A stretch of 32,289 nt of DNA from Treponema sp. (GCA_016287815.1 JAEEWW010000019.1:1-32289), one strand, 5' to 3'. Counted from the stretch's first letter, positions 1 through 8,709 are shown. Notes: generated from the sequence alone by a model not told the origin. Numbers and translations: made by a program.

Positions 1-25
1 AAACCGTGTAAACGCAAACCACGAC

Positions 26-105
26 TGTCATGCTGATGAAAATCAGCATCTCCTTATGAATTAGCCGACAGCATTAGGAGATTCTGAGTCAAGCTCAGAA
101 TGACA
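26..105. repeat. Two-hairpin interspersed repeat (REP/MITE-like)
   Basis: Two perfect hairpins sit inside an outer inverted repeat. The first is ATGCTGAT (30-37) with ATCAGCAT (42-49). The second is ATTCTGAG (81-88) with CTCAGAAT (94-101). The ends TGTCA (26-30) and TGACA (101-105) pair, as do the inner CTCC (50-53) and GGAG (77-80), so the whole can fold as a cruciform. Short elements with an ATTCTGAG...CTCAGAAT core are familiar as dispersed intergenic repeats in many bacteria (from memory). The rest of 1-206 shows no gene and no RNA that I recognise. Confidence 0.6.
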
Positions 106-210
106 CATTGTTCTTATAATACACAAACCCACGCCACATAAACACGCCAACTGAACTGATACTGCACGCGTAAAATTGCACCAGAAAACCCATGCGTACT
201 ATAGACATAA

Positions 211-240
211 AAAAAGACCTGCACGAATGCAGGTCTTTTT
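211..240 (-). terminator. Rho-independent terminator of the outer-membrane barrel gene
   Basis: A 13-bp perfect stem (211-223 with 228-240) has a CGAA tetraloop and A/T tracts on both sides, so it can work in either direction. It lies 30 nt past the stop of the minus-strand barrel gene at 271. Confidence 0.9.
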
Positions 241-270
241 AGTTTAGGTTGCGCTTTCTAAGCGGTTAGA

Positions 271-1524
271 TTAGAGAGCAACCTTGAAGATAACTGGGAT
301 AGACATTTCTGTCTTTGTATTGCTAGCTGTTGTCTTTGTCCAGTTGTCATACTGGAGAGCTGCTGTTACAGAAGCTGATTTACCAGCGTTGAGAACAACA
401 CCTGGGCGGAACTTAATAGCACACTTGTCTTTTACAGCATTTCCACTGTCAAGGTCATAGTTGTAGTATCCAACATCAGCAAATACTGTAGCGAGGTCGT
501 TTACGATGTAAGAACCTTCAACTGCAACTACAAGAGCTGTATCAGCAGAACCTGAATCAGGTTTCTGTGATTCGTATTTGATTACAGAAGAAAGTTTAGC
601 CTGATCGTTGATTACATATCCTACACGAGCATCAACAGCATAAGCTGTTCCTTTTGCAGTTCCCTCATTGTCATCTTTACCATATGTGAAACCAAATGCA
701 AGTGGAAGTTCAGCCATTACTTTTGGAGCAGCATAAAGACCAAATACTGTTACTTTGTCTTTTGGAAGTTTTACAAAAGCTTCTGCATCAAATACATCGC
801 TCTGGTAAGCACCGCTGAATACGTATCCAGCAGCCTGTGTTTTTTTGTCTTCTTTCTTATATTCGTTAGAAAGCAAACCAGCTTTGAGTAAGAGTTTTCC
901 GTCACCAGCATCAACTGTGTAATCAGCTACCAAAGAAACAACTCTTCCGTTTTTGATTGTTGAAATGTTATTAGCATCAGATGTATAGTTTTTAGAATCA
1001 AGAAGTGCTAAACCATATTTAGCAATGCTGTCTGAATCCAAAAGACCATCAGAACCTGCTGTTGTATTGTAGCGCTGTGCAAAGCGGCTGTCGAATTTAC
1101 CAAATGTAAGGTTAAGTGCACCGAAGCTCATCCAACCATAGTATTTGTTATCAATCTTCAAATCAGCTGTAGAAATTTCTGCATCTTCGTATTCAGTAGT
1201 AGAATTAGCTTTTAATTTCTGAAGTTTGTCACCACCAGCATAATACTGTGTTGAACCTGCATCGTTTGTTGCTTTTATAGCAAGAACTGCACCTGCATTT
1301 TCACCCTTTGCTTCAAATGTTACACATTCAGCATTAGCACCAGAACCACCGTGTGCATTTGCACCATTCAAGTCAAATGTAGTAGTCTTTGTATCGCCTC
1401 CATCCGGCTTTACAGAATGATACATAGATGTAGCCAATTTTGCATTGAGTTTTACTGCAACGTCTGCAAATGCTACTCCAGCAACCAATGAAGCTGCCAA
1501 TACAGCTCCTATTACCTTTTTCAT
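271..1524 (-). CDS. Outer-membrane beta-barrel protein (porin-like), Treponema type
   Basis: The 417-residue product has a clear Sec signal peptide: MKK, a hydrophobic stretch to about residue 20, and a likely cut after AFA. The mature part is rich in G, A, T, Y and alternating polar/hydrophobic segments. Many end in aromatic residues, such as YYGWMSFGALNLTFGKF, YIVNDLATVFADVGYY and the terminal MSIPVIFKVAL strand. This is the look of an outer-membrane barrel that forms a pore or surface protein. No named domain is recognised. It is monocistronic, with a strong terminator at 211-240. The best ribosome site, an 8-base match to anti-SD (GGAGGTGA, 1543-1550), lies 18 nt from the ATG, which is unusually far. 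No other in-frame start exists, because a stop intervenes. A hairpin fills the gap (see 1527-1550). A divergent recombinase gene starts 141 nt away. Family assignment is by fold appearance only. Confidence 0.75.
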   Translation of the reverse strand: MKKVIGAVLAASLVAGVAFADVAVKLNAKLATSMYHSVKPDGGDTKTTTFDLNGANAHGGSGANAECVTFEAKGENAGAVLAIKATNDAGSTQYYAGGDKLQKLKANSTTEYEDAEISTADLKIDNKYYGWMSFGALNLTFGKFDSRFAQRYNTTAGSDGLLDSDSIAKYGLALLDSKNYTSDANNISTIKNGRVVSLVADYTVDAGDGKLLLKAGLLSNEYKKEDKKTQAAGYVFSGAYQSDVFDAEAFVKLPKDKVTVFGLYAAPKVMAELPLAFGFTYGKDDNEGTAKGTAYAVDARVGYVINDQAKLSSVIKYESQKPDSGSADTALVVAVEGSYIVNDLATVFADVGYYNYDLDSGNAVKDKCAIKFRPGVVLNAGKSASVTAALQYDNWTKTTASNTKTEMSIPVIFKVAL

Positions 1525-1526
1525 AT

Positions 1527-1550
1527 AGGTACTTGTGCTAAGTCACCTCC
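1527..1550 (-). promoter_or_regulatory. Hairpin overlapping the Shine-Dalgarno of the barrel gene
   Basis: On the plus strand AGGTACTT (1527-1534) pairs with AAGT-c-ACCT (1540-1548), giving 8 bp, one bulged base and a 5-nt loop. In the mRNA this buries most of the GGAGGTGA site. It also fills the 18-nt gap to the ATG. It could be an on/off switch for translation, or a folded spacer that brings the site near the start. Confidence 0.5.
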
Positions 1551-1563
1551 AAAAAGAACTTTT

Positions 1564-1591
1564 TTGTCATGCTTTTAATTCAAGATAAAAT
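1564..1591 (+). promoter_or_regulatory. Promoter of the tyrosine recombinase
   Basis: TTGTCA (1564-1569), a 16-bp spacer and TAAAAT (1586-1591) predict transcription from about 1598. That leaves a roughly 68-nt leader and supports the ATG at 1666 over the GTG at 1594. Confidence 0.5.
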
Positions 1592-1665
1592 ATGTGTTAC
1601 AAGAAACTTCTAAACATTCAAGGTTTAGATGCAGTCAATTTAGCAAAAATGATTCTGGAGGAAAT

Positions 1666-3003
1666 ATGAGAGAAGAGAGGAATTACACACATTATAATAG
1701 AAGAAAAGTGAACAAATTTTCATCAGGCGAATCCAGTTCAAATCAAAAAGTGTTAAAAAACCTGCAAAAAATGCTTTTTACCGATTTTTGCATTGAGTAC
1801 TGGAAGCAGAATCCTACATGCAGAAATACAACAATCGGGTATCGGCTTGACAAAATAAAGTGCATAAAAACTTATGCAATTCCATTTTTTAAGTCAGTTC
1901 TTCTAAAAGATATTACTTCCAAAATGATAAATCAATTTTTACAAGAGTTAACAAAAAAGCAGACACGATATTATAAATTAGCCAGAGAAAACAACAGACC
2001 CTATATGCGAAATGAATTTCTGGCAAGAGGAACAATAAAAATCATCAGAATTGCCGTGTTGCAGCCGCTTCAATTCTTAGCGCAAAAGAACACATTCCCT
2101 TCTATAAAAAAGAACTGGAACAAAAATTGTCCGGTTCCTGAATTTCAAGCTAAGACAATTTATTATAAAGGAATGGTTTCGCCGCGAGATATTTTTTCAA
2201 GGCAGGAACTTGAAATTCTAACAAATTCAAAATGGACAAATCAACGTGCATACATGATGTTTCTGGTTGCACGCTATACAGGCATGCGGAACGGTGAATT
2301 ACGGGCATTAAAAATCAAATCAATCCATCCTGATTTTATTGACATTTATCAGGCATACAATAATACAGAAGGGGTAAAAGCAACAAAAAACGGAATAGTG
2401 CGGAAGTTTCCGATTTTTCCGGGACTGTACGAAAAGCTGCAAAAATACATTTTAAGTTTGCCGGCAAAAGAATTAAGGAAAGATGATGCTTTTGTGTTTC
2501 CAAGCCTTGTAAAGCCGGGAAAACCTGTGGGCGCAAGCTTTGCCAATACGTTTCTAACATGCCAGATGCAAAAAGAGGGGATTCCAAAGGAGCGATTTCA
2601 GAACGGGATTCTTGTTACAAGAAGCTTTCATAGTCTGAGGCACTGTATGGATACTTATCTGGCAAATAAAACCACACTTCCGCTGACATCAATTTCTCAT
2701 CTTATGGGGCACAGTACGCAAATGGTGCAGCATTATTCTGATCATTTTTCAGAGGAACTTTATGCAAATGCCGCAAAAATCCTGTCTGACTCTGATTTAT
2801 GGCCGAAGGCAATTACCAAAAGTCCGTTCATCACAAAAGGGCAGAGCATTTTTATAAATCCTGACACCCTAGAAAATTCGGATATCGCAAAAAATCCGGG
2901 CGAGGATGTGGATTTGGTAAAATGCCTTACGCAGGTGTATGCACAACTTGGAATGCTTTTAAGGCAAATGAAAGAAAGTCCCCGGCAACAAGCGGCATAC
3001 TGA
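1666..3003 (+). CDS. Tyrosine site-specific recombinase / integrase
   Basis: The 445-residue protein cuts and rejoins DNA through a tyrosine nucleophile. The start at 1666 is chosen for the GGAGG at 1657-1661. An upstream GTG at 1594 in frame lies at about the predicted transcription start. The N-terminal half holds a SAM-like core-binding domain (about residues 35-140). The catalytic domain shows the full set: Arg208 in TGMRNGE, His322 and Arg325 in HSLRH, His349 in LMGHS, and nucleophile Tyr357 in HYSDH. The C-terminal tail of about 80 residues is longer than in XerC/XerD. The integron-integrase extra patch is not seen. No phage, transposon cargo, tRNA or att site is visible beside it, so it is either a solitary recombinase or the remnant of an island. 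It is divergent from a surface-barrel gene, which leaves open a role in phase variation. Family call is firm; target is unknown. Confidence 0.93.
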   Translation: MREERNYTHYNRRKVNKFSSGESSSNQKVLKNLQKMLFTDFCIEYWKQNPTCRNTTIGYRLDKIKCIKTYAIPFFKSVLLKDITSKMINQFLQELTKKQTRYYKLARENNRPYMRNEFLARGTIKIIRIAVLQPLQFLAQKNTFPSIKKNWNKNCPVPEFQAKTIYYKGMVSPRDIFSRQELEILTNSKWTNQRAYMMFLVARYTGMRNGELRALKIKSIHPDFIDIYQAYNNTEGVKATKNGIVRKFPIFPGLYEKLQKYILSLPAKELRKDDAFVFPSLVKPGKPVGASFANTFLTCQMQKEGIPKERFQNGILVTRSFHSLRHCMDTYLANKTTLPLTSISHLMGHSTQMVQHYSDHFSEELYANAAKILSDSDLWPKAITKSPFITKGQSIFINPDTLENSDIAKNPGEDVDLVKCLTQVYAQLGMLLRQMKESPRQQAAY

Positions 3004-3028
3004 CTTTTTCTTACATATTTGATAGTAT
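3000..3028 (+). promoter_or_regulatory. Promoter giving a leaderless lipoprotein mRNA
   Basis: CTGACT (3000-3005), 17 bp, then TAGTAT (3023-3028), then 6 nt to the ATG at 3035. No Shine-Dalgarno sequence precedes the ATG. The -35 overlaps the recombinase stop codon. Confidence 0.5.
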
Positions 3029-3034
3029 ATTCTT

Positions 3035-4336
3035 ATGAAAAAGACGCTCATTTCCATGTTTTGTGCCGGAATTTTGTTCTTTTTAACTTCCTGTTCCGGC
3101 ATTACAGGTTATTCTGTACTTTTGTGGAGCATTCCCGAACACAAACTTCAGGACACAGATGTTGTTCCTGTTTATATTAAATCCAATATTTCTCATGTTT
3201 ACGTTATAGGTATTCCAGATACAAAAGAAAAAATTGAAATTCCTTTGTGGCAGATTACTGAACCACAGAAAAAACGAAAAGCACTTAAACTTCAGCAGAG
3301 ATTTATTGACTACAAACATCAGTATGCACTTGCAAAAATCGACGGGCTTCCTATACGCAGTGATCCGGTTAATACTTCTAAGCAGGTTTATCGCCTGCGC
3401 AAAAACGAATCTATAAAACTGCTTTATAAGGGCAACGGAACCGCTCCTATGTCCGGCAAAAGCGCCTTAAAAGGAGAATGGCTAAAAGTCCTTACACAGA
3501 ATGGAACAACAGGCTGGTGTTTTTCTTACAATCTGAAACAGCTGGAAATGGATAGTTTTGGAACTTTTATAAGCGACAATAACGAAGCTATTCAGGAAGA
3601 AGATATTATATTGAAGAAAATTCTTGCAAAACGCTGGTATCCTGATTCTTATACGGCAATGATTCGAGATCAGCATATTGACGTGAACAGAATGAACTCT
3701 TCTTACGGCTTTGAAACCGGCGCTGAAAGCGGAACCGTAAAACTTACAATGCCCGGCATAAACGTCAACTGGCAATACAACGGCGTAAAGAAGACACCGG
3801 AAGACACGTATAAATATAACGATGTTCCTATTGAAATTACTGTTCGCAATCAGGATTTTATTGTTGTTCGTTATATGGACGAAAGCGGAAAACCGCAGGA
3901 TTTTAATCTTGTAACAATTGAAGAGAACATCGATGAGCTTGTTGCAAATGAATTAAAACGCCGTACCGATGAATATGCACGTCTTTATGAAAACGGCGGA
4001 AAATTTAAAAGTTCAAACTACGGGCAGATTCAATTTAATATTGACGGAACTTTTTCCTGGCGTGGATACAATAGGCTTGTTCCTTCTCTTATAGTTAAGA
4101 ATGCAGGAAATACAGGAACGGTTTCTATAAAGTATTTTATTTCTAATTCGCTAAAGTCGAATTATACAGGAATTCTCACCCTTAAATTTGAAAAAATGAA
4201 TAAGGAACTGAATTTCCTTTATGAACTTGACGGAAAAAATATCCGCTTAACAGACGCAGGTGGAGCTTCCTTCCGCGGAACTACAGTACAAAATCTTGGC
4301 CCAAGTCCGCTTATTCTTTATTTTGCAGGACAGTAG
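3035..4336 (+). CDS. Lipoprotein with a bacterial SH3-like domain
   Basis: This 433-residue predicted lipoprotein has a lipobox (FLTSC, lipidated Cys20) after a hydrophobic leader. A short region follows (about 40-80), then a bacterial SH3-like fold from about 98 to 172. The SH3 region starts IDGLPIRSDP and includes GEWLKVLTQNGTTGWCF, the usual pattern of SH3b repeats that bind peptidoglycan or peptides. The C-terminal 250 residues are beta-rich and unrecognised. It is probably anchored in the periplasm or at the outer surface. It begins 32 nt after the recombinase but has its own promoter, and its ATG is 6 nt from the -10, so translation is probably leaderless. No terminator is clear before the ABC-F gene 81 nt downstream. 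The SH3 call is fairly sure; the ligand is unknown. Confidence 0.8.
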   Translation: MKKTLISMFCAGILFFLTSCSGITGYSVLLWSIPEHKLQDTDVVPVYIKSNISHVYVIGIPDTKEKIEIPLWQITEPQKKRKALKLQQRFIDYKHQYALAKIDGLPIRSDPVNTSKQVYRLRKNESIKLLYKGNGTAPMSGKSALKGEWLKVLTQNGTTGWCFSYNLKQLEMDSFGTFISDNNEAIQEEDIILKKILAKRWYPDSYTAMIRDQHIDVNRMNSSYGFETGAESGTVKLTMPGINVNWQYNGVKKTPEDTYKYNDVPIEITVRNQDFIVVRYMDESGKPQDFNLVTIEENIDELVANELKRRTDEYARLYENGGKFKSSNYGQIQFNIDGTFSWRGYNRLVPSLIVKNAGNTGTVSIKYFISNSLKSNYTGILTLKFEKMNKELNFLYELDGKNIRLTDAGGASFRGTTVQNLGPSPLILYFAGQ

Positions 4337-4417
4337 GCAAACAGGCTGTTATAGTGGGCGCTGTACTTTTTGATTTTTTGGAAAGGCGCTCATTTTAACC
4401 AACGGAGTTAATGAATT

Positions 4418-6406
4418 ATGGCATTTGTTCAATTTTCACAGGTTTCTCTGGCCTTTGGTGACCGCGACATTCTTAAAAACGTTACGGTAAACCTTCAGAC
4501 AGGTACAAAGGCTGCTCTTACAGGAGCAAATGGAGCCGGAAAATCTACTTTAATAAAAATAATGGCCGGTTTGATAAAACCAGACAGCGGTTCAAGAACC
4601 GTTCAAAAAGATTCTCGGATTGCATATCTTCCGCAGTCTGGACTTACACATCATGGGCGAACGCTTTTAGATGAAGCAGACCAGGCTTTTGAATTCGGCT
4701 ATAAAATTCAGGAAGAAATTGACCGCATAGGTGATTTGCTTACAAAAAATCCGCCTAATACAGAAAATCTTTTAATTCAACAAAGCGATTTAATGACAAA
4801 ACTTGAAGATTCAGGCTGGCACAGGCGCAAGGCAACAGCAGAATCCGTTTTAATTGGTCTGGGCTTTAGTCGCGAAGATTTTTCTAAGATGACGGAAGAA
4901 TTTTCAGGCGGATGGCAGATGCGCATTGCTCTTGCAAAAGCACTTATGCAGAATCCTGATATTCTTTTATTGGACGAACCAACGAATTATCTTGATTTGG
5001 AAGCGCGCACCTGGCTTGAACAGTTTTTGCAGAACTACAAGGGTGGTTTTTTGCTTGTAAGCCATGACCGTTATTTTTTAGACGTTACAATTAACGAAGT
5101 TTACGAACTTTTCGGCGGAGATTTAAAACGTTATCCGGGAAATTTTACACATTACGAAAAGGTGCGCGCCGTAGAACTTGAGACACTTATAAATCAGTAC
5201 GAACAGCAGCAGCAGGAAATTCAGCATCTGGAAGATTACATAAGAAGGTTTGGAGCTAAGGCAAGTAAAGCCGCTCAGGCACAGGACAGACAAAAACGTC
5301 TGGATAAAATTGTGCGTATAGAGATTCCTGAATCTTTGAAAAAAATACACTTTTCTTTTCCAAAAGCACCGCACGCCGGTAAACTTGTTTTACGCCTGAA
5401 CGGAATTACAAAATCCTACGACGGACAAAAAAACGTTCTTAATAATCTTAACCTTACAGTAGAAAACGGCGAGCGTCTGGTTGTAGCAGGTCACAACGGA
5501 GCCGGTAAATCTACTTTGCTGCGCATCATTGCTGGAGAAGACCGCAATTTTTCAGGCGAAATAATTCCTGGAGCAGGCGTACAAATCGGTTATTTTTCTC
5601 AGGATAATGCAGAAACAATTAAAGGCAGCGAAACAATTATTGACTGCATAGAAAAAGAAGCTCCTCTGGAACTTATTCCAAAAATCCGCGACATGCTTGG
5701 AGCATTTTTGTTTCGCGGCGATGATGTATTTAAGACGCTGGATGTGCTTTCCGGCGGCGAAAAAAGCCGTGTAGCTTTGCTGCGCCTGCTTTTGCGTCCG
5801 GTTAACCTTTTGATTTTAGATGAACCGACGAACCACCTCGACATGCATTCAAAGGATGTTTTGCAGGATGCGCTTAAAGATTTTGGCGGAACTGTAATTT
5901 TTGTAAGCCATGACAGACAGTTTATAGAAAATCTTGCAACAAAAGTTCTTGAATTAAAACCAGGACTCTTCAGGGAATTCCCGGGAGACTACCATTATTA
6001 CCAGGAGCGCCTTGAAGCAGAAGCGCAGGGTATAATTGCAGGAGGCACTATAAACGGCAACGATGAGTCTACTTCAAGCACAGCCGCAGGCAAAAGCAAA
6101 GACACAAACGCAAGTTTAGGCGCAGGTAATGGCGCTTCATCATCAGCGCAAACTTCGCTTTCTTACGAAGAACAGAAAGCCTTGCGCGCACAAAAAAGCA
6201 AGATGGAAAAAGAAGTTGCCCGTCTTGAACAAGAAATTACAAAAGCAGAAAATGAAAAGAAAACTTTGGAAAACCAGATGGCAAATCCAGAAGTTTATAG
6301 CAACGGCGAAAAATGCCGTGTAATTCAACAGAAAATTTCAGAACTTGATAAAGTGCTTGAAAGTCTGAATGAACAATGGGAAACAGCAGCCGAAGCCCTC
6401 GGCTAG
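4418..6406 (+). CDS. ABC-F family ATPase (Uup/YdiF-like ribosome-associated factor)
   Basis: The 662-residue protein has two ABC ATPase domains and no membrane segment, the hallmark of ABC-F proteins. These act on ribosomes as translation factors or antibiotic protection. Domain 1 has Walker A GANGAGKST (36-44), signature FSGGW (162-166) and Walker B ILLLDEPTNYLD (182-193). Domain 2 has GHNGAGKST (358-366), LSGGEKS (444-450) and LLILDEPTNHLD (464-475). The linker between them (about 240-315) holds the charged helix pair typical of the P-site tRNA interaction motif. After a Ser/Gly/Ala/Asn-rich linker (536-580) comes a C-terminal coiled coil (582-655), as in Uup and YdiF. GGAG at 4404-4407 is the ribosome site. 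The next gene, galE, starts 9 nt after the stop, so the two are co-transcribed. The exact subfamily cannot be set from this. Confidence 0.93.
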   Translation: MAFVQFSQVSLAFGDRDILKNVTVNLQTGTKAALTGANGAGKSTLIKIMAGLIKPDSGSRTVQKDSRIAYLPQSGLTHHGRTLLDEADQAFEFGYKIQEEIDRIGDLLTKNPPNTENLLIQQSDLMTKLEDSGWHRRKATAESVLIGLGFSREDFSKMTEEFSGGWQMRIALAKALMQNPDILLLDEPTNYLDLEARTWLEQFLQNYKGGFLLVSHDRYFLDVTINEVYELFGGDLKRYPGNFTHYEKVRAVELETLINQYEQQQQEIQHLEDYIRRFGAKASKAAQAQDRQKRLDKIVRIEIPESLKKIHFSFPKAPHAGKLVLRLNGITKSYDGQKNVLNNLNLTVENGERLVVAGHNGAGKSTLLRIIAGEDRNFSGEIIPGAGVQIGYFSQDNAETIKGSETIIDCIEKEAPLELIPKIRDMLGAFLFRGDDVFKTLDVLSGGEKSRVALLRLLLRPVNLLILDEPTNHLDMHSKDVLQDALKDFGGTVIFVSHDRQFIENLATKVLELKPGLFREFPGDYHYYQERLEAEAQGIIAGGTINGNDESTSSTAAGKSKDTNASLGAGNGASSSAQTSLSYEEQKALRAQKSKMEKEVARLEQEITKAENEKKTLENQMANPEVYSNGEKCRVIQQKISELDKVLESLNEQWETAAEALG

Positions 6407-6414
6407 GAGGATAT

Positions 6415-7383
6415 ATGAAAGTTTTAGTTATTGGCGGAGCCGGATACATCGGCAGTCACGTTGTAAAAGAAATGATGAAAGCCGGACACAAAGTTACGGT
6501 TTTTGATAATTTATCAAGCGGTCTTCGCTGCAATCTTTTTCCACAGAATGATTTTATCTACGGAAATATTTTAATTCCGGAAGATCTGGATGCCGCTTTT
6601 GCACAGGGATTTGATGCATTCGTTCATCTTGCAGCTTTTAAAGCCGCAGGCGAATCAATGATAAAACCAGAGAAGTATTCTGTTAACAATATTACAGGCA
6701 CTTTGAATATTATGAATGCAGCCGTAAAGCACAACTGCCTTAAAATGATTTTCAGTTCTTCGGCTGCAACTTTTGGTGAACCGCAGTATCTTCCTATGGA
6801 TGAAAAACATCCGCAAAATCCGATTAACTACTATGGTTTTACAAAATTAAAAATCGAAGAATTCATGGACTGGTACGATCAGCTCAAAAACATGAAATTT
6901 GCAGCCCTCCGTTATTTCAATGCGGCAGGTTACGATGTTGATGGCGAAATCACAGGTCTTGAACAAAAGCCTGAAAACCTTCTTCCACGAGTAATGGAAG
7001 CCGCACTTGGACAGAGGGAACTTAAAATATTTGGTACAGACTACCCTACCCGCGACGGAACCTGTATCCGCGACTATGTTCACGTTACAGACCTTGCACG
7101 CGCACATGTTATGGCTCTTGATTATATAGAAAAGAATAATAAAAGCCTTAAACTGAATCTTGGTACAGAAAAAGGAACAACCGTAAAAGAAATTATTGAT
7201 GCTGCACGTAAAATTACAGGCAAAGCTATTCCTGCTAAAGAAGAAGCACGTCGCCCTGGCGACCCTGCAGAACTTTACACAACATCAAAACTTGCCAAGG
7301 AACTTTTGGGATGGGAACCAAAGTATTCAGATGTAGATACACTGGTTCGCTCAACCTGGAACGCATATACAAATAACCTTTAA
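6415..7383 (+). CDS. galE: UDP-glucose 4-epimerase
   Basis: This 322-residue NAD-dependent epimerase interconverts UDP-glucose and UDP-galactose in the Leloir pathway and supplies sugars for glycans. It is a short-chain dehydrogenase of extended type. It has a Rossmann motif GGAGYIGSH (7-15), the catalytic Ser in FSSSAATFG (113-121) and the YxxxK pair Tyr140/Lys144. A typical substrate-side stretch ends in RDGTCIRDYVHV. Length is normal for GalE. The start at 6415 follows GGAGG (6407-6411), which overlaps the end of the ABC-F gene. An upstream in-frame ATG at 6376, inside that gene, is rejected because it lacks a site and adds non-homologous residues. A related epimerase of other specificity is possible, but GalE fits best. 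Confidence 0.92.
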   Translation: MKVLVIGGAGYIGSHVVKEMMKAGHKVTVFDNLSSGLRCNLFPQNDFIYGNILIPEDLDAAFAQGFDAFVHLAAFKAAGESMIKPEKYSVNNITGTLNIMNAAVKHNCLKMIFSSSAATFGEPQYLPMDEKHPQNPINYYGFTKLKIEEFMDWYDQLKNMKFAALRYFNAAGYDVDGEITGLEQKPENLLPRVMEAALGQRELKIFGTDYPTRDGTCIRDYVHVTDLARAHVMALDYIEKNNKSLKLNLGTEKGTTVKEIIDAARKITGKAIPAKEEARRPGDPAELYTTSKLAKELLGWEPKYSDVDTLVRSTWNAYTNNL

Positions 7384-7388
7384 TGTAC

Positions 7389-7431
7389 ATTCTGAACTCG
7401 CTAGTAGCTTCGCTGCGAATAGAATCAGAAT
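7389..7431. repeat. Intergenic inverted repeat with a 25-bp dispersed motif
   Basis: ATTCTGA (7389-7395) pairs with TCAGAAT (7425-7431). The loop carries the 25-bp block 7399-7423, which matches 20 of 25 positions of 18825-18849 elsewhere in the window. It lies between galE and the peptidase, with a small TTCGC/GCGAA palindrome inside. It has no poly-T, so it is not a classic terminator. Confidence 0.45.
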
Positions 7432-7475
7432 CGATAATACAAAACAAAATCCGTGGTTTATTAGGAGAAAAAACA

Positions 7476-8702
7476 ATGGCAGAATTAGGTAAAATCCGTG
7501 AATATATTAAAAACTCACGCAAAGAAATGATTGAGTTACAGACTTTGTTAACTTCAATTCCTGCAATCGCTCCGGAAAGTGGCGGCGAAGGCGAATATGA
7601 CAAAGCACAGGCTTTGATTGAATGGCTCAAGAAAAACGGATTTACAGACATTCAGGTTTTAAACGCAAAAGATGAACGTGCCAAAAACGGCGTACGTCCA
7701 AACATAATCGTTACAATTCCTGGAGAAAGCGATGACTACGCTCTTTGGATTATGGCTCACATGGACGTTGTTCCGCCGGGAGATTTAAGTGCATGGAATT
7801 CTGATCCGTACAAAGTAATCGAAAAAGACGGAAAACTTATTGGCCGTGGTGTAGAAGATAATCAGCAGGGCTTAGTATCTGCTGTTTTTGCAGCCCTTGC
7901 ACTTATGAAAAACGGAGCAAAACCTTCTCATACAGTAAAACTTGTGTTTATGGCAGATGAAGAATGTGGTTCAACTTACGGAATGCATTATTTAATCAAA
8001 GAGCACCGCGATTTATTCCGCAAACAGGATTTGTATCTTATTCCGGACGGAGGAGATCCAAAAGGCGAAACCATTGAAGTTGCTGAAAAAAATCTTGTAT
8101 GGATTCGCTTTCATACAATCGGACTTCAGTCTCATGGCTCTCTTCCTAACAAAGGACACAATGCAGCACTTGCCGCAAGCGATTTAATGCTGCGCATTAA
8201 CGACCTGGAAAATGTTTACAACAAGCAGGACAATCTTTTTGACCCGCCGTATTCAACTTTCCAGCCGACAATGCGTCTTGCAAATGTTTCAAGCATAAAT
8301 ATCATTCCTGGAGATGACATCAGCTGCTGTGACTGCCGTATCATCCCGGAATACGATGTAGATGAAATCCTGAAGGAAGTTCGTAAGCGCTGCGACATTG
8401 TAGAAAAAAAATATAGCGTTAAAATAGAATTTGAAACAAGACAGAAAGAGCAGTCTCCTGCAACACCAGTTACAGCCCCTATCGTACAGAAGCTTTCAAA
8501 GGTTCTTAAAGAAGTTCACGGCGTTACAGCCAGAACAATAGGTATTGGAGGCGGAACTGTTGGAGCAATTCTGCGCTGCATCGGCTGTGATGCTGCAATC
8601 TGGAGTTCTCTTGACGAAGTTTGCCATTCACCGAACGAATATTGTGTAATCGACTACATGATAAGAGATTCGGAAACTATGGCAGCTTTGATGCTTGACT
8701 AA
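7476..8702 (+). CDS. M20 family metallopeptidase / amidohydrolase
   Basis: This 408-residue cytoplasmic di-zinc hydrolase is of the ArgE/DapE/CPG2 family, which removes acyl or peptidyl groups from amino acids. Visible metal and catalytic residues are His95 and Asp97 (MAHMDVVP), Asp128 (GVEDNQQG), Glu162 and Glu163 (ADEECGS), Asp191 (LIPDGGD) and a late His in VCHSPNEY. The lid domain lies between about 205 and 325. It resembles proteins often labelled succinyl-diaminopimelate desuccinylase, but the substrate cannot be read from the sequence. A dipeptidase is equally possible. The start at 7476 is set by AGGAG a few bases upstream. An in-frame ATG at 7383, touching the galE stop, has no ribosome site and would read through the repeat at 7389-7431. 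A strong terminator follows at 8710-8754. Confidence 0.9.
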   Translation: MAELGKIREYIKNSRKEMIELQTLLTSIPAIAPESGGEGEYDKAQALIEWLKKNGFTDIQVLNAKDERAKNGVRPNIIVTIPGESDDYALWIMAHMDVVPPGDLSAWNSDPYKVIEKDGKLIGRGVEDNQQGLVSAVFAALALMKNGAKPSHTVKLVFMADEECGSTYGMHYLIKEHRDLFRKQDLYLIPDGGDPKGETIEVAEKNLVWIRFHTIGLQSHGSLPNKGHNAALAASDLMLRINDLENVYNKQDNLFDPPYSTFQPTMRLANVSSINIIPGDDISCCDCRIIPEYDVDEILKEVRKRCDIVEKKYSVKIEFETRQKEQSPATPVTAPIVQKLSKVLKEVHGVTARTIGIGGGTVGAILRCIGCDAAIWSSLDEVCHSPNEYCVIDYMIRDSETMAALMLD

Positions 8703-8709
8703 AAAATAC

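Noticed and set aside
1594-3003. Prophage or integron around the recombinase
   Set aside because: No phage, cassette, attC or tRNA target is visible, and the integron-integrase extra patch is missing.
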